Shown in pieces: positions 8,734 to 17,624 of a stretch of DNA of 64,000 bases. Positions within the stretch are counted from its first letter, which is position 1. The number at the start of each line of letters is the position of its first letter. The DNA comes from Curtobacterium sp. VKM Ac-1395. Lineage in GTDB: Bacteria; Actinomycetota; Actinomycetes; Actinomycetales; Microbacteriaceae. The translations under genes were made by a program, and so were the position numbers. The stretch is from positions 157,904 to 221,903 of the forward strand of contig NZ_JADKRX010000002.1 in the NCBI RefSeq assembly GCF_015350975.1. The letters run 5' to 3'. Under the pieces are notes generated by a model. That model did no database searches and had not been told where the DNA came from. It saw only the letters and a program-made list of their open reading frames with translations.

Positions 8734-9279
8734 TCAGATGCGAGCGCGGAACGCCACGAGGACACCGGCGAGGCGGTCGGCGAAGCCCGGGGGCAGCGAC
8801 GCGGGCAGGGCGTCGACGGGGAACCAGCCGACGTCGTCGCTCTCGTCGCTCACGCTCGTGGCGACGTCGGGCCGGGCGATCGCGACGAAGCCGACGTCCC
8901 AGTGCGCGGCGCAGGCGAAGCCCCCGTGCAGGTCGTGTCGGTCGAGGTCGACGATCCGCGGCGTCGCCAGGTCGAGGTCGGGGACACCGGACTCCTCGCG
9001 GGCCTCGCGACGAGCGGCGTCGGCGAGCGACACGTCACCGTGCTCGAGGTGTCCGCCGAACTGCACCCAGAACCGGCCCTTGCGGTGCAGGCAGAGCAGG
9101 ACGTGGGACAGGTCGGGCGACAGCACGAAGCAGGACGCGGTGAGGTGCTCGGAGCCACCCTCGCGCCACAGTGCGGCGTCGCCGTGGGACGTGACGAAGG
9201 CGGTGAACGCGTCGCGGTCGGCGCCGGGCGGAGCGGTGCGGAGTTCCGTGAGGGCGTCGGGCGCGTGCATGGGGTCCAT
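8734..9279 (-). CDS. Nudix hydrolase
   Basis: 181 residues from ATG 9279, or 178 from ATG 9270. It contains a complete Nudix box: GGHLEHGDVSLADAARREAR followed by EESGV, with the RExxEE metal-binding glutamates intact. The fold spans the protein, with HPLKF-like leader strands before the box. Nudix enzymes cleave nucleoside diphosphate-linked compounds; the substrate is not predictable. No convincing Shine-Dalgarno is seen. It follows the M50 peptidase gene on the same strand after a 41-bp gap. Confidence 0.93.
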   Translation of the reverse strand: MDPMHAPDALTELRTAPPGADRDAFTAFVTSHGDAALWREGGSEHLTASCFVLSPDLSHVLLCLHRKGRFWVQFGGHLEHGDVSLADAARREAREESGVPDLDLATPRIVDLDRHDLHGGFACAAHWDVGFVAIARPDVATSVSDESDDVGWFPVDALPASLPPGFADRLAGVLVAFRARI

Positions 9280-9320
9280 CGTGGCAGGGTCTGCGCGCTG
9301 CTCGCGGACGCACGCCTGCG

Positions 9321-10028
9321 TCACACCAGGCTGCGGACGCCCGTCGCGACCGTGTCCCACACGGCGAGCAGCGGGTCGCGGGCGAGCCACACCGCGACGC
9401 CGTTGACGAGCACGAACAGGACGAACCACACCGCGGCGGGCAGCCGCATCTCGGCGGCGGCGATGTGGAAGTCCGTCTGCACGCGAGCCCCGGTCCCGAG
9501 CCACCGGGCGACCTGCACGACCGACCGCAGCCCGTCCACGACGAACAGGGCGCCGACGCCCGCGACGACGAGCACCGTGGCTTCCGACGGCCGGAGCGCC
9601 ACCCAGAGCGCGAGCGCGTCGAAGCCGACGACGACGAGCAGCCCGAACCAGTTCCGGACGAAGACCAGGGCGACGAGGCCGATGACCCCGAGCACCACGA
9701 CGGGGAGCCACCTGGACCCGTGCAGCACCCCGGTCACGAGCAGCGTGCCGGCCCAGAGCGGTGCGCTGTAGCCGGCGTACAGGTTGAGCACGCGGACGAG
9801 CCACCGGATGCTGCCGGGGACACCGCCGAGCTGGACCCAGGCCTCGCCGGAGCCGTCCGGGCGCAGGTCGATGCGGCGGATCCGTCCGCCGAAGGGCACC
9901 ACGACGACGCAGTGGCCGACCTCGTGCGCGATCGTCGCGGCGATCCGTGCCACCCGCCCGACGACGGGGACGAACGGGAGCACGGCGCCGACGAGGATCG
10001 CGACGGGGACCAGGGAGGCGGAGGACAT
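9321..10028 (-). CDS. M50-family membrane metallopeptidase-like protein
   Basis: 235 residues with about six membrane helices. HEVGH (about residues 36-40) in the motif IAHEVGHCVVV supplies the zinc histidines and catalytic glutamate of M50/site-2-type peptidases. There is no PDZ domain, as in the short YwhC-like group. A second metal-ligand motif (NPDG or similar) is not obvious, so the enzyme could be diverged. CAGGGT lies 8 nt before the ATG, which suggests a leaderless start. Role unknown. Confidence 0.82.
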   Translation of the reverse strand: MSSASLVPVAILVGAVLPFVPVVGRVARIAATIAHEVGHCVVVVPFGGRIRRIDLRPDGSGEAWVQLGGVPGSIRWLVRVLNLYAGYSAPLWAGTLLVTGVLHGSRWLPVVVLGVIGLVALVFVRNWFGLLVVVGFDALALWVALRPSEATVLVVAGVGALFVVDGLRSVVQVARWLGTGARVQTDFHIAAAEMRLPAAVWFVLFVLVNGVAVWLARDPLLAVWDTVATGVRSLV

Positions 10029-10052
10029 CGTCCGCCACCCTGGCAGATCGGC

Positions 10053-10148
10053 CTAGGAGTGCACCGAGGGGAGCAGCACGACGGCGAGCAGCGTCGCGGG
10101 GACGGCCACCGAGGTGAGGATGACGAGGAACATCGTCAAGCGGTTCAT
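10053..10148 (-). CDS. 31-residue single-helix membrane peptide downstream of glmS
   Basis: MNRLTMFLVILTSVAVPATL followed by LAVVLLPSVHS: a single hydrophobic helix with a basic N-terminus. AGGGAG lies 5 nt before ATG 10148. The start is 15 bp after the glmS stop on the same strand, so it is probably co-transcribed with glmS. No family recognised. The ribosome site and clear helix make it a credible small protein. Confidence 0.6.
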   Translation of the reverse strand: MNRLTMFLVILTSVAVPATLLAVVLLPSVHS

Positions 10149-10162
10149 GCGGGTCTCCCTGG

Positions 10163-11944
10163 CTATTCGACCGTCACCGACTTGGCGAGGTTCCTCGGCT
10201 TGTCGACGTCGCAGCCGAGCTGCAACGCGAGTTCGCGGGCGAGCATCTGGAGGGGCACGACGGCCTCGAGCGGACCCCATGGCCCGGTCTCGCCGAGCGC
10301 GGGGATGTCCGAGCCAGGCCCTCCGATGGTGATGACGAAGCCGCCACGGGCACGGACCTCGGAGATCGCGGCCTGCAGGCGGTGCTCACCGTGGTCGATG
10401 ACGACGACGGGGGTGCCCTCGTCGACCAGGGCCAGCGGTCCGTGCTTCAGCTCGCCGGAGGGGTACGCCTCGGCCCAGCGGTAGCTGAGCTCCTTGAGCT
10501 TGAGCGCGCCCTCGGCGGCGTAGGGCAGGCCCACACCCCGACCGAGGAACAGGAAGCCCGTGGCGTCCTTCACGCTCGACACGAGCAGCGGGATGCGGTC
10601 GGCGGCGACCTGTCCGGCCGTGGCGAGGCGTGCGGGGAGCTCGCGGAGCGAGGCCACGAGGGTGGCGGCGTGCATCGGCTCGATGCGGCCCGACGCGACG
10701 AGGGCGGAGATCATCGCGGCGACGCCGACGACGACCTGGGCGGTGAACGTCTTCGTCGCGGCCACCCCGATCTCCGGTCCGGCGTGGCAGTCCAGCACGG
10801 CGCTGGCACGACGGGCGAGCGAGGAGTGCACGTTGTTCGTCAGGGCGAGCACGGGGAAGCGGTCCTCGAACCGGTCGAGGGCCCGCAGCACGTCCGCGGT
10901 CTCGCCGGACTGGCTGATCGCGACGACGAGGGTGCCCGGGCTGAGGACGACCTGGTCCGCCTCGCTGGCGACGACGATGTCGGTGGGGACGCCGCCGATG
11001 CCGCGCAGCGCGGTGGCGATGACCTGTCCGGCGTTCAGCGAGGTGCCGCAGGCGACGATCGCGAGCCGGTGGAACCCGGGGAGCCCGAGGCCGACCCACA
11101 TGCTGCCGTCGGCGGCGCGGGAAGCGATGCGCTCGACGATGCCTGCCACGACCTCCGGCTGCTCCTCGATCTCCTTCGCCATGTGGTCCGGGTGGTCGCC
11201 GAGGTCGAGCGCGGCGGCCGCGAACGGCGAGGGGGTCGGGAAGGGCACGGCGACCGAGACGCCGTCGGAGGACCAGGACCAGGACTCGCCGAGCTCGACG
11301 ACGTCCCCGTCGCGGAGCGCCACGAAGGTCTCGCACCACTCGGCGATCGCGCCGATGTCGCTGGCGACGAAGTCCCCGCGGGGGGCGCGGGCGACGACGA
11401 GCGGGGAACGCTCGGCGGCGACGACCATGCGGCCGGTGCGGGAGTCGAGGACGACGATGGCCCACGACCCCTCGAGCTGCGCGGCGGCGATCTGCACGGC
11501 GAGCATCAGGTCGTGGTCGACCGCCAGGGCACGCTCGACGAGGTGGCTGATGACCTCGGAGTCGACCTCGGACCGGAAGACGTGGCCCTGGGCCTCGAGC
11601 ATCGTGCGGAGGCGCTCGGCGTTCTCGATGATCCCGTTGTGCACGACGCTGATGCGGCCGGAGCAGTCCTGGTGCGGGTGGGCGTTCGCCTCGCACACGC
11701 CGCCGTGGGTGGCCCAGCGCGTGTGGCCGATGCCGGTGCCGGTCAGGGCGTCGCCGGAACGGGCGGCGACGAGCGTGCGGAGGTCACCGACGCGGGAGAC
11801 GGACCGGATGGTCTCGGTCCCGCCGGAGGCCGTCCGCACCGCGATGCCGGCGGAGTCGTAGCCGCGGTACTCGAGTCGTTCGAGGCCGTCGAGCAGGTAC
11901 GGGGTTGCGTCGTCGGAGACGCGGGCCGCGATGATGCCGCACAT
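10163..11944 (-). CDS. glmS: Glutamine-fructose-6-phosphate aminotransferase (isomerizing)
   Basis: 593 residues. The N-terminus MCGIIAARV gives the N-terminal nucleophile Cys2 of the glutaminase domain, with HTRWATHG and VVHNGIIEN. Two SIS domains follow (about 270-590), with the sugar-phosphate motifs ISQSGETADV and ACGTSLNAG. The C-terminus KSVTVE is the family's conserved end. It converts fructose-6-phosphate plus glutamine to glucosamine-6-phosphate for wall precursors. AAGGGATCC precedes ATG 11944. A 31-residue membrane peptide follows. Confidence 0.97.
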   Translation of the reverse strand: MCGIIAARVSDDATPYLLDGLERLEYRGYDSAGIAVRTASGGTETIRSVSRVGDLRTLVAARSGDALTGTGIGHTRWATHGGVCEANAHPHQDCSGRISVVHNGIIENAERLRTMLEAQGHVFRSEVDSEVISHLVERALAVDHDLMLAVQIAAAQLEGSWAIVVLDSRTGRMVVAAERSPLVVARAPRGDFVASDIGAIAEWCETFVALRDGDVVELGESWSWSSDGVSVAVPFPTPSPFAAAALDLGDHPDHMAKEIEEQPEVVAGIVERIASRAADGSMWVGLGLPGFHRLAIVACGTSLNAGQVIATALRGIGGVPTDIVVASEADQVVLSPGTLVVAISQSGETADVLRALDRFEDRFPVLALTNNVHSSLARRASAVLDCHAGPEIGVAATKTFTAQVVVGVAAMISALVASGRIEPMHAATLVASLRELPARLATAGQVAADRIPLLVSSVKDATGFLFLGRGVGLPYAAEGALKLKELSYRWAEAYPSGELKHGPLALVDEGTPVVVIDHGEHRLQAAISEVRARGGFVITIGGPGSDIPALGETGPWGPLEAVVPLQMLARELALQLGCDVDKPRNLAKSVTVE

Positions 11945-12357
11945 CGTGGATCCCTTCGGGTGGGAGGGGGTGGAGGGAGCGGGTCGGCACCGACCGCCGC
12001 TCGGGTCGGCCGCGCGATCGGGGTGTGTCGACCCGGACCGCCGCCCGTCCTCGGATCAGGCGAGGACGGACGACGGCGTCCATGGGTCGACGCTTCGGGT
12101 ACCGATCGGGGTACCGTGGCCGGCCTCCTGGGGAGGCGCGGCGGTCGGTGCAGTGACAGCATCACCGGCGGGGGAGTCACCGGACAACGTTCGACCACGA
12201 CTGTTGCGGTTCCCCGCGCGCCAGGTGCGAGAGTGCGGGTCCGGATGCGGAGTCACGCAACCGGTGGACCGAACGGTGCGTCCGCGACCAGCGGACAGAC
12301 GGGAGGCCCGGTGCCAGCTGGCACCGGGCCTCCCGTGTGTGGACGGTCGGGATCAGG
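11945..12357. other. 413-bp intergenic region upstream of glmS
   Basis: No supported gene. It holds an imperfect GGTACC palindrome at about 12098-12116 and, at its left end, the glmS ribosome site. At its right end is the terminator hairpin of the LuxR regulator (12301-12334). The glmS promoter must lie here, but no confident -10/-35 pair was found. Confidence 0.6.
12301..12334 (-). terminator. GGGAGGC-family hairpin after the LuxR regulator
   Basis: Arms 12301-12315 and 12320-12334 are perfect 15-bp complements (GGGAGGCCCGGTGCC) around AGCT. It is 24 bp beyond the stop of the regulator gene. The same hairpin sequence, with small changes, occurs after several other genes in the window. Confidence 0.85.
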
Positions 12358-15066
12358 TCACGTGAGCAGCGCGACCAGGTGGGAGCGCGACCGCGCCCCG
12401 ACCTTGCGGTAGATCTGCGTCAGACGCAGCTCGACCGTGCGCTGGGACATGTACAGCGACGAGGCGATCTCGCGGTTGCGGTACCCCTCCGTCACCTTCT
12501 GCACCACGGCACGCTCCTCCGCGGTCAGCGACGTGAGCACCGCCGACGCGTCCGGCGCGCTCCGCGGCGTCCCGGGCGTGCCCGGGGTGGTCGCGGAGAG
12601 GAGCACACCGGAGCGCACCGCACCGGAGAACGGACCGGAGCCGACGACGCCACCGAGGGTGGGCATCGCGACCGTCGGGGCCGGCGTCACGAGCGGACGT
12701 CGGAGACCCGCGGCCTCGTACGCAGCCGCAGCCGCAGCACCCAGGCGGGCGCGGTCGGCGGGGGTGCCGACCGCGGCGAGGGCCGCGAACGTGCGGGCAC
12801 GCTCGAACTGCGAGTCCGCTGGCTGGAAGACCTCGAGGGCACGTCGCTTGGACGCGTCCTTGGTCCCCTCGTCGGCGATGAGCGCGACGCTCCGTGCCAG
12901 CACCAGGGCGCCCCAGCGGGACGGCCGGGCGTGGTGGTCGGCGGCGAGGCGCGCGGTGATGTTCCGCGCGTCGTCGATCCGGTCGAGCCGGGCGTAGGCC
13001 TCGACCAGGTCCCCGAGGTGCCGGAGCACCGCCGGGTTGCGCAGCGAGCGACCGATGGCGTCGGCGGCCTCGAGGGAGGACGCCGCCTCCTCGAGCCGGC
13101 CGTCGAGCAGCAGCACACGGCCGCGCAGGGCGTACAGCTTCGCCGTCGCACCCCACAGCCGGCTCGTCGTGCGCTGGCGCAGGCAGTGGTCGATGACGTC
13201 GAGCGCGTCGGCCGAGCGGCCCTCCGCGAAGTGCCGCCAGGCGATGGCGATCGCCCGGGACGGCTCGCGGAGTCGTTCGACGACCGCGGAGCCGGACTCC
13301 CACACGTCGATCGCGCGGAGCGCCTGCCGGAAGTTCCCGGAGCGCACCTCGTTCTCGGCGGACAGGTACCGCGCCGCCTCGAGCCACACCGGAGCGGTGT
13401 CGTTGGCACGGGCGAGCACGAGGGCGAACACGCGTCGGGCGCTGCGGTAGCGCTCGGCGAGGCTCAGTGCGTGCGAGAGCAGCAGCAGTGCCGGGTCGGA
13501 CATCGCGAGCAGCTTCTGGGCCGCGAGGCCCTCGTGCAGCTCGGCGTCCGGCGGCAGGGTGCCGTCGACGGCGGCCACGAGCTGTCGCGCCGTGGCGAGG
13601 ATCTCCGCGGTGTGCTGGGAGGCACGGTCCTCGAAGAGCTCGGCACGGTGCAGCAGGTCCCGGGCCTGGTCGAGCTCCCACGCCTCGGCGCGGAAGGACG
13701 CGACCATCGCCAGCAGGCCGGCGAGGGCGTCGGACTCCTCGGCGTCGTCCGAGCGGACGGGCACCATCAGCTCGTCCGCATGGACCGCGTCGCCGCTGAG
13801 GTACTGCACCGAGTACTGCAGGCGGAGACGGCGGACCTCGTCGCGGAGTTCCGCGAACGGCTTGATCGCCGCGAGGTACCGCGCCGCGTAGCTGAGCAGC
13901 CGGTGTCCGAGGAGGACCTCGGTGACGGACAGCAGTGCGGCGTGCTCGACCTCCGAGCCCGTCCCGACGTGCAGGGCACGTTCGGTCAGGGCGACGGCGG
14001 CGTGCGAGTCGCTCTCGGCCGCGTACGACTTCGCGGCGGTCAGCAGTGCGACGGCGTCGGGCGTGTGCTCGACGAAGCTGCTGTGCCAAACGGCCGACCG
14101 GTCGTCGTGCGCCGCGGCGTCCGCTGCCAGCTCGGTGTGCGCCTCGCGGCGGTCCTTCGCGGGCATGCTCCAGTACAGCGCGGAGCGGACGAGCGGGTCA
14201 CGGACGGCGATGGACTGCCCGCGGAGCGTGGCCAGGCCGGCGCCGACGAGGTCGTCGACGGCGTCCCGGTCCCAGCCGGCGAGCCGAGCCGTGGGCACGA
14301 GTGCCAACCGCGCCAGGACGTCCAGATCGCGTCCTGCAGCGGCTTCGAGCACGAGTGCCGCGGCTGCGGCGGTCGTCGGGGTGGGGCGGAGCGGGAGCAC
14401 GAGCGGCTCGGTGCCGACGAGCTGTTCACGGCGGAGTGCGCCGATCTGCTCGCGGAGGGCGCCGGGGTTGCCGCCGGTCTCGTGGGCGAGGACGGCGAGG
14501 ACGCCGTCGTTCGCTTCTTCCGGGGCCATCTCACGGGCCAGCACCAGTGCCTCGTCCTGCGCCAGCGGTTCGAGCCGCAGCGTGGGGAGGGACGTGAGCG
14601 GACCGTTCGACGGCACACGGCGGACGGTCGCCACGAGGCGGAGTGCCGTGCCGGCGAGCCGTCCCGCGAGGAACGCGATGAGCTCCTGGCTCTCGGCGTC
14701 CATGCGGTCCAGGTCGTCGATGAGCACGAGCGTCGGCGGGAGCGTCAGCGCGTGCACGGCATCCAGGAAGTCGTGTGCTGCGGCCAGGCCCTCGTCGACG
14801 TTCCGGACCAGGCGCGCGATGTGCGCCGAGGCTCTGGGGTCGTCGAGGGCGGTGAACAGGGAGGTCACTCCCGACATGGGCCAACGGGCTTCGCTTCCGT
14901 TGACGCCCAGTCGGACGACGGGGATGGAGACACGGTGCGAGACCGCGTCGAGGACGCTGCTGCGTCCGGAGCCAGGGTCGCCGACCACGACCATCGCAGA
15001 CTCCCGGGGGAGGACTGCGAGGGCTGCGATCCGGTCGACCTCAGTACGTCGACCGGTGAGTTCCAT
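12358..15066 (-). CDS. Large ATP-binding LuxR-family transcriptional regulator
   Basis: 902 residues, the LAL architecture. An N-terminal AAA-type ATPase carries the P-loop GDPGSGRSS at 29-37 and Walker B TLVLIDDLDRMD near 113. The usual P-loop lysine is Arg35. A long TPR-like helical middle follows. A C-terminal LuxR helix-turn-helix occupies about the last 60 residues (LTAEERAVVQKVTEGYRNRE, then SQRTVELRLTQIYRKVGA). Such proteins activate transcription in response to an unknown ligand. A 62-residue ORF ends 6 bp upstream and is probably co-transcribed. The Arg for Lys change may weaken ATP hydrolysis. Confidence 0.93.
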   Translation of the reverse strand: MELTGRRTEVDRIAALAVLPRESAMVVVGDPGSGRSSVLDAVSHRVSIPVVRLGVNGSEARWPMSGVTSLFTALDDPRASAHIARLVRNVDEGLAAAHDFLDAVHALTLPPTLVLIDDLDRMDAESQELIAFLAGRLAGTALRLVATVRRVPSNGPLTSLPTLRLEPLAQDEALVLAREMAPEEANDGVLAVLAHETGGNPGALREQIGALRREQLVGTEPLVLPLRPTPTTAAAAALVLEAAAGRDLDVLARLALVPTARLAGWDRDAVDDLVGAGLATLRGQSIAVRDPLVRSALYWSMPAKDRREAHTELAADAAAHDDRSAVWHSSFVEHTPDAVALLTAAKSYAAESDSHAAVALTERALHVGTGSEVEHAALLSVTEVLLGHRLLSYAARYLAAIKPFAELRDEVRRLRLQYSVQYLSGDAVHADELMVPVRSDDAEESDALAGLLAMVASFRAEAWELDQARDLLHRAELFEDRASQHTAEILATARQLVAAVDGTLPPDAELHEGLAAQKLLAMSDPALLLLSHALSLAERYRSARRVFALVLARANDTAPVWLEAARYLSAENEVRSGNFRQALRAIDVWESGSAVVERLREPSRAIAIAWRHFAEGRSADALDVIDHCLRQRTTSRLWGATAKLYALRGRVLLLDGRLEEAASSLEAADAIGRSLRNPAVLRHLGDLVEAYARLDRIDDARNITARLAADHHARPSRWGALVLARSVALIADEGTKDASKRRALEVFQPADSQFERARTFAALAAVGTPADRARLGAAAAAAYEAAGLRRPLVTPAPTVAMPTLGGVVGSGPFSGAVRSGVLLSATTPGTPGTPRSAPDASAVLTSLTAEERAVVQKVTEGYRNREIASSLYMSQRTVELRLTQIYRKVGARSRSHLVALLT

Positions 15067-15072
15067 CAGGAC

Positions 15073-15261
15073 TCACCGGCCTCCGGTACCAGAGGCGGAC
15101 CAGCGGTCAGAGCGCACGGAGGCGGACCGAGCCAGGACGGGGGTGGTGACCCCGACGGAGCTCAGACGTGTGGCGGCCATCAGGGTGGCGCCGGGCAGAT
15201 CGTGGTTGGCATGCGGTCGAGTGAGGGTGCACTCGATCTCGCTCGGGAACGATGAATTCAT
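15073..15261 (-). CDS. 62-residue ORF immediately upstream of the LuxR regulator
   Basis: MNSSFPSEIECTLTRPHANH and so on, ending SASGTGGR; not recognised. GAAGGGTGAG precedes ATG 15261, and the start codon sits in the perfect palindrome GATGAATTCATC (15251-15262). The stop is 6 bp before the regulator's ATG, so the two are likely translationally linked. It is rich in Ser, Thr, Arg and Ala with no membrane helix. It may be a leader peptide or a small partner of the regulator. Confidence 0.5.
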   Translation of the reverse strand: MNSSFPSEIECTLTRPHANHDLPGATLMAATRLSSVGVTTPVLARSASVRSDRWSASGTGGR

Positions 15262-15489
15262 CGTCTTCTCACCCTTCGGGTTGGGTATCTGACGAACACG
15301 ACGGGCTGCTGTCTGCTCCGGGACTAGGGATCCCGAGGCGTCGAACTGCCTGCCGTCTGTCCACGAACCTATCTCAGTCATCCGACGTGACAGCCGATGC
15401 GCGCAGTCCGATGTGACGAACGATCACCCCAGTACGGGGGGTGCGGCCCCCCTCGTGGGGGGCACGTGGAGCGTTCCAGGGGTCAGAAC

Positions 15490-15509
15490 GGGGGACAGGT
15501 CTGTCCCCC
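15490..15509 (-). terminator. Short GC hairpin after hisN
   Basis: GGGGGACAG and CTGTCCCCC pair around GT, 20 bp beyond the hisN stop. A second GC-rich fold (GGGGGG/CCCCCC, about 15435-15455) lies just beyond. Together they separate hisN from the regulator transcript. Confidence 0.6.
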
Positions 15510-15529
15510 TGGCGGCGGACCAGTTCGGC

Positions 15530-16312
15530 TCAGCGGCGGATGATCTCGACCACGGCGTCGTGCACCAGGCCGTTCGTGGCGAGCGCGCTGCCGTGCCAGG
15601 GGCCGGGATCGCCGTCGAGCGAGGTGAACCGCCCGCCCGCCTCTTCGACGATGGGCACGAGCGCCGCCATGTCCCACGGCTTGAGGTCCGGTTCGCCGGC
15701 GACGTCGAGGATGCCCTCGGCGACCATCATGTACGACCACATGTCGCCGTAGGCCCGTGTCCGCCACACCGCGCGGGACAGGGTGACGAGGGACTCGAGG
15801 CGGTCGTCCTCGTCCCACTGCTGGATGCTGTTGTAGCTGAGGCTGGCGTCTGCGAGGTCTGCGACGCCCGAGACGTGCAGGGGGCCGTCGAACGCGTGCG
15901 CACCGAGCCCCTCGGCTGCCCACCAGCGCTTGCCGAGGGCCGGGGCGCTGACCACGCCGAGGACCGGTCGGCCGTCGACGGCGAGCGCGATGAGGGTGGC
16001 CCAGACCGGGACGCCGCGGAGGTAGTTCGCTGTGCCGTCGATCGGGTCGACCACCCACTGGCGGTGTCCCTCGCTGAGGGCGTCGGCACCGGTGTCCGCG
16101 GTGGTCTCCTCGCCGAGGAAGGCGTCGTCGGGGCGCTCGGCGGCGATCCGCTCGCGCAGTGCCCGTTCGACCGCCTGGTCGGCGTCGGTGACGTGGGTGC
16201 TGTCGGCCTTCTTCGACACGTGCAGGTCGGCGGCCTGGAAGCGCTCGAGGCTGATCGCGTCCGCGGTGTCCGCGAGGGAACGGGCGAAGTCGAGGTCGGC
16301 GCTGAGGTCCAC
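15530..16312 (-). CDS. hisN: Histidinol-phosphatase, inositol-monophosphatase type
   Basis: 260 residues of the IMPase fold. The metal-binding motif WVVDPIDGTANYLRGVP (about 86-102) and GEETTAD (about 68-74) supply the Mg ligands; KPWDMAALVPIVEEAGG is the second signature near the C-terminus. In actinobacteria this clade (HisN) performs the histidinol-phosphate dephosphorylation step of histidine synthesis. Generic inositol monophosphatase activity is the alternative. It is downstream of the membrane protein at 16331, with an 18-bp gap, so the two may share a transcript. Confidence 0.9.
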   Translation of the reverse strand: MDLSADLDFARSLADTADAISLERFQAADLHVSKKADSTHVTDADQAVERALRERIAAERPDDAFLGEETTADTGADALSEGHRQWVVDPIDGTANYLRGVPVWATLIALAVDGRPVLGVVSAPALGKRWWAAEGLGAHAFDGPLHVSGVADLADASLSYNSIQQWDEDDRLESLVTLSRAVWRTRAYGDMWSYMMVAEGILDVAGEPDLKPWDMAALVPIVEEAGGRFTSLDGDPGPWHGSALATNGLVHDAVVEIIRR

Positions 16313-16330
16313 GGGACGAGCGTAGTGGGG

Positions 16331-17437
16331 CTAGGCCGCGACGACCTCTTCCTCCTCGAGCCGGCTGACCTCGCGCTCGCGGGCGATGCGGCTGCGTCGG
16401 GCGACGAGACCGTGCACGACGACGCAGAGCAGCACGGCCGCGGCGAGCCAGAGCGCCAGCACCAGGCTGCTCCGACCGAGGGACGCACCGGGGAAGTACT
16501 GCAGGTCCTGCGCGGCCTGCAACCAGGCGGCGCCGCTCCAGAACGTGTTGAGCGCGGCGAAGAACCCGGGCTGGAACGCCGGCTGGAAGATCCCGCCGGA
16601 GGACGTGAAGTTGAGCATCACGAACAACATCGTCAGCACCGGGGTCGTCCACCGCCCGAGCAGCGGGTGCAGCCCGATCCCCAGGCCGATGATGACCGCG
16701 TCGTACATCCACGCGAACAGGAACACCTGCCACGTGTGGGTCGTGACGACGCCGTAGACCGGACCGGCGACGACGGTGCCGATGCCCGCGACCACCCCGG
16801 CGGTGGCGAGCCCGACCACCGCCGTCCACACTGCACCGAGCCGCGTGGCGAAGGCCGCGACCGCGATGGCCGAGGCGTACCCGCCGACGCTCAGCGCCAC
16901 GAGCAGGAAGAACAGGCCCTGCCCGGTGGTGTCCTGGTCACCGGTCGGCACGACGTCGACCACGCGGAGGGGGAGGTGCTGGTCGTACGCGATCGGCAGG
17001 AACACCTTCTGCGCCGCGGTGGCGGTCGTCTCGGACGCGGCGGTGCTCACGTACAGGGTGGCACCCGTCGTGGTCGCGGCGTACACGGCCGCGAGGTCGC
17101 GGTCGCGCACCTGGCGCTCGGCGCTCGTCGTCGTGGGCACGACGTGGGCCACGAGGGCGCCGTCCGACTGGTCGGTGACCGTCTGCGCGAACACCTGCGT
17201 GGTGGGACCCTGCCCGACGATGCCGACGGGGAGGTCTCGCGGTGACGGGGCGTGGAAGGCCCCCAGGTAGGCCAGGCCCATGCCCGCTGCGAGGAACAGC
17301 GGCACCAGGATGTGCGTCGCGAAGGTCAGCAGCGTCCGGGCGAGGCCGGCGGGGCGCAGCACCCCCGGCGCGCGGTGGGGAGGCCGGGGTGCGGCATGGA
17401 GGCTCTTCGCGTAGTTGTACTTTGCAACTTCAGACAC
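16331..17437 (-). CDS. ABC-2-type/YhgE-like membrane protein
   Basis: 368 residues. One helix near 40-62, a large extracytoplasmic domain (about 65-170), five more helices, and a charged C-terminus (ERREVSRLEEEEVVAA-like). This layout resembles the ABC-2/YhgE-Pip superfamily used for export, but no ATPase is adjacent. GTG 17437 is chosen because TAGCAT (17446-17451, minus) lies 8 nt upstream, giving a leaderless mRNA. A 17-bp inverted repeat covers codons 3-8. Function is inferred only at superfamily level. Confidence 0.8.
   Translation of the reverse strand: MSEVAKYNYAKSLHAAPRPPHRAPGVLRPAGLARTLLTFATHILVPLFLAAGMGLAYLGAFHAPSPRDLPVGIVGQGPTTQVFAQTVTDQSDGALVAHVVPTTTSAERQVRDRDLAAVYAATTTGATLYVSTAASETTATAAQKVFLPIAYDQHLPLRVVDVVPTGDQDTTGQGLFFLLVALSVGGYASAIAVAAFATRLGAVWTAVVGLATAGVVAGIGTVVAGPVYGVVTTHTWQVFLFAWMYDAVIIGLGIGLHPLLGRWTTPVLTMLFVMLNFTSSGGIFQPAFQPGFFAALNTFWSGAAWLQAAQDLQYFPGASLGRSSLVLALWLAAAVLLCVVVHGLVARRSRIAREREVSRLEEEEVVAA
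17413..17429. promoter_or_regulatory. Putative repressor operator inside the first codons of the membrane-protein gene
   Basis: AGTTGTACTTTGCAACT has inverted arms AGTTG and CAACT. Measured from the leaderless start it lies at about +9 to +25. The AT-rich make-up stands out from the GC-rich surroundings. The shape resembles MarR- or TetR-type operators seen ahead of drug-export genes in actinobacteria (family knowledge, not a match to a known site). No cognate repressor is adjacent. Confidence 0.45.
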
Positions 17438-17514
17438 GTGTGCCGATGCTACGCCCGCTGCGGCCCGTTGTCGACGGGGGCAGTGCCCTGCGCCGGGGCA
17501 GCGTCGCGCTGAGC

Positions 17515-17624
17515 GGTCACGACACCCCGCCGGCGCGACGCCGAGTGGCCACGAGTCGTCGGCGCCGGCACGGCCGGACGACGGTTCGTGGCCGCTCGGC
17601 GGACGTGAGCGTGGTGTCGTGACC
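17515..17624. repeat. 110-bp palindromic element, copy 1
   Basis: The ends GGTCACGACACC (17515-17526) and GGTGTCGTGACC (17613-17624) are inverted. Interior arms around CGCCGAGTGGCCACGA and TCGTGGCCGCTCGGCG also pair, so the whole can form a long hairpin. A second copy of identical length lies at 44156-44265. It occupies the gap between the rsgA stop and the 5' end of the membrane-protein gene. Confidence 0.8.
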
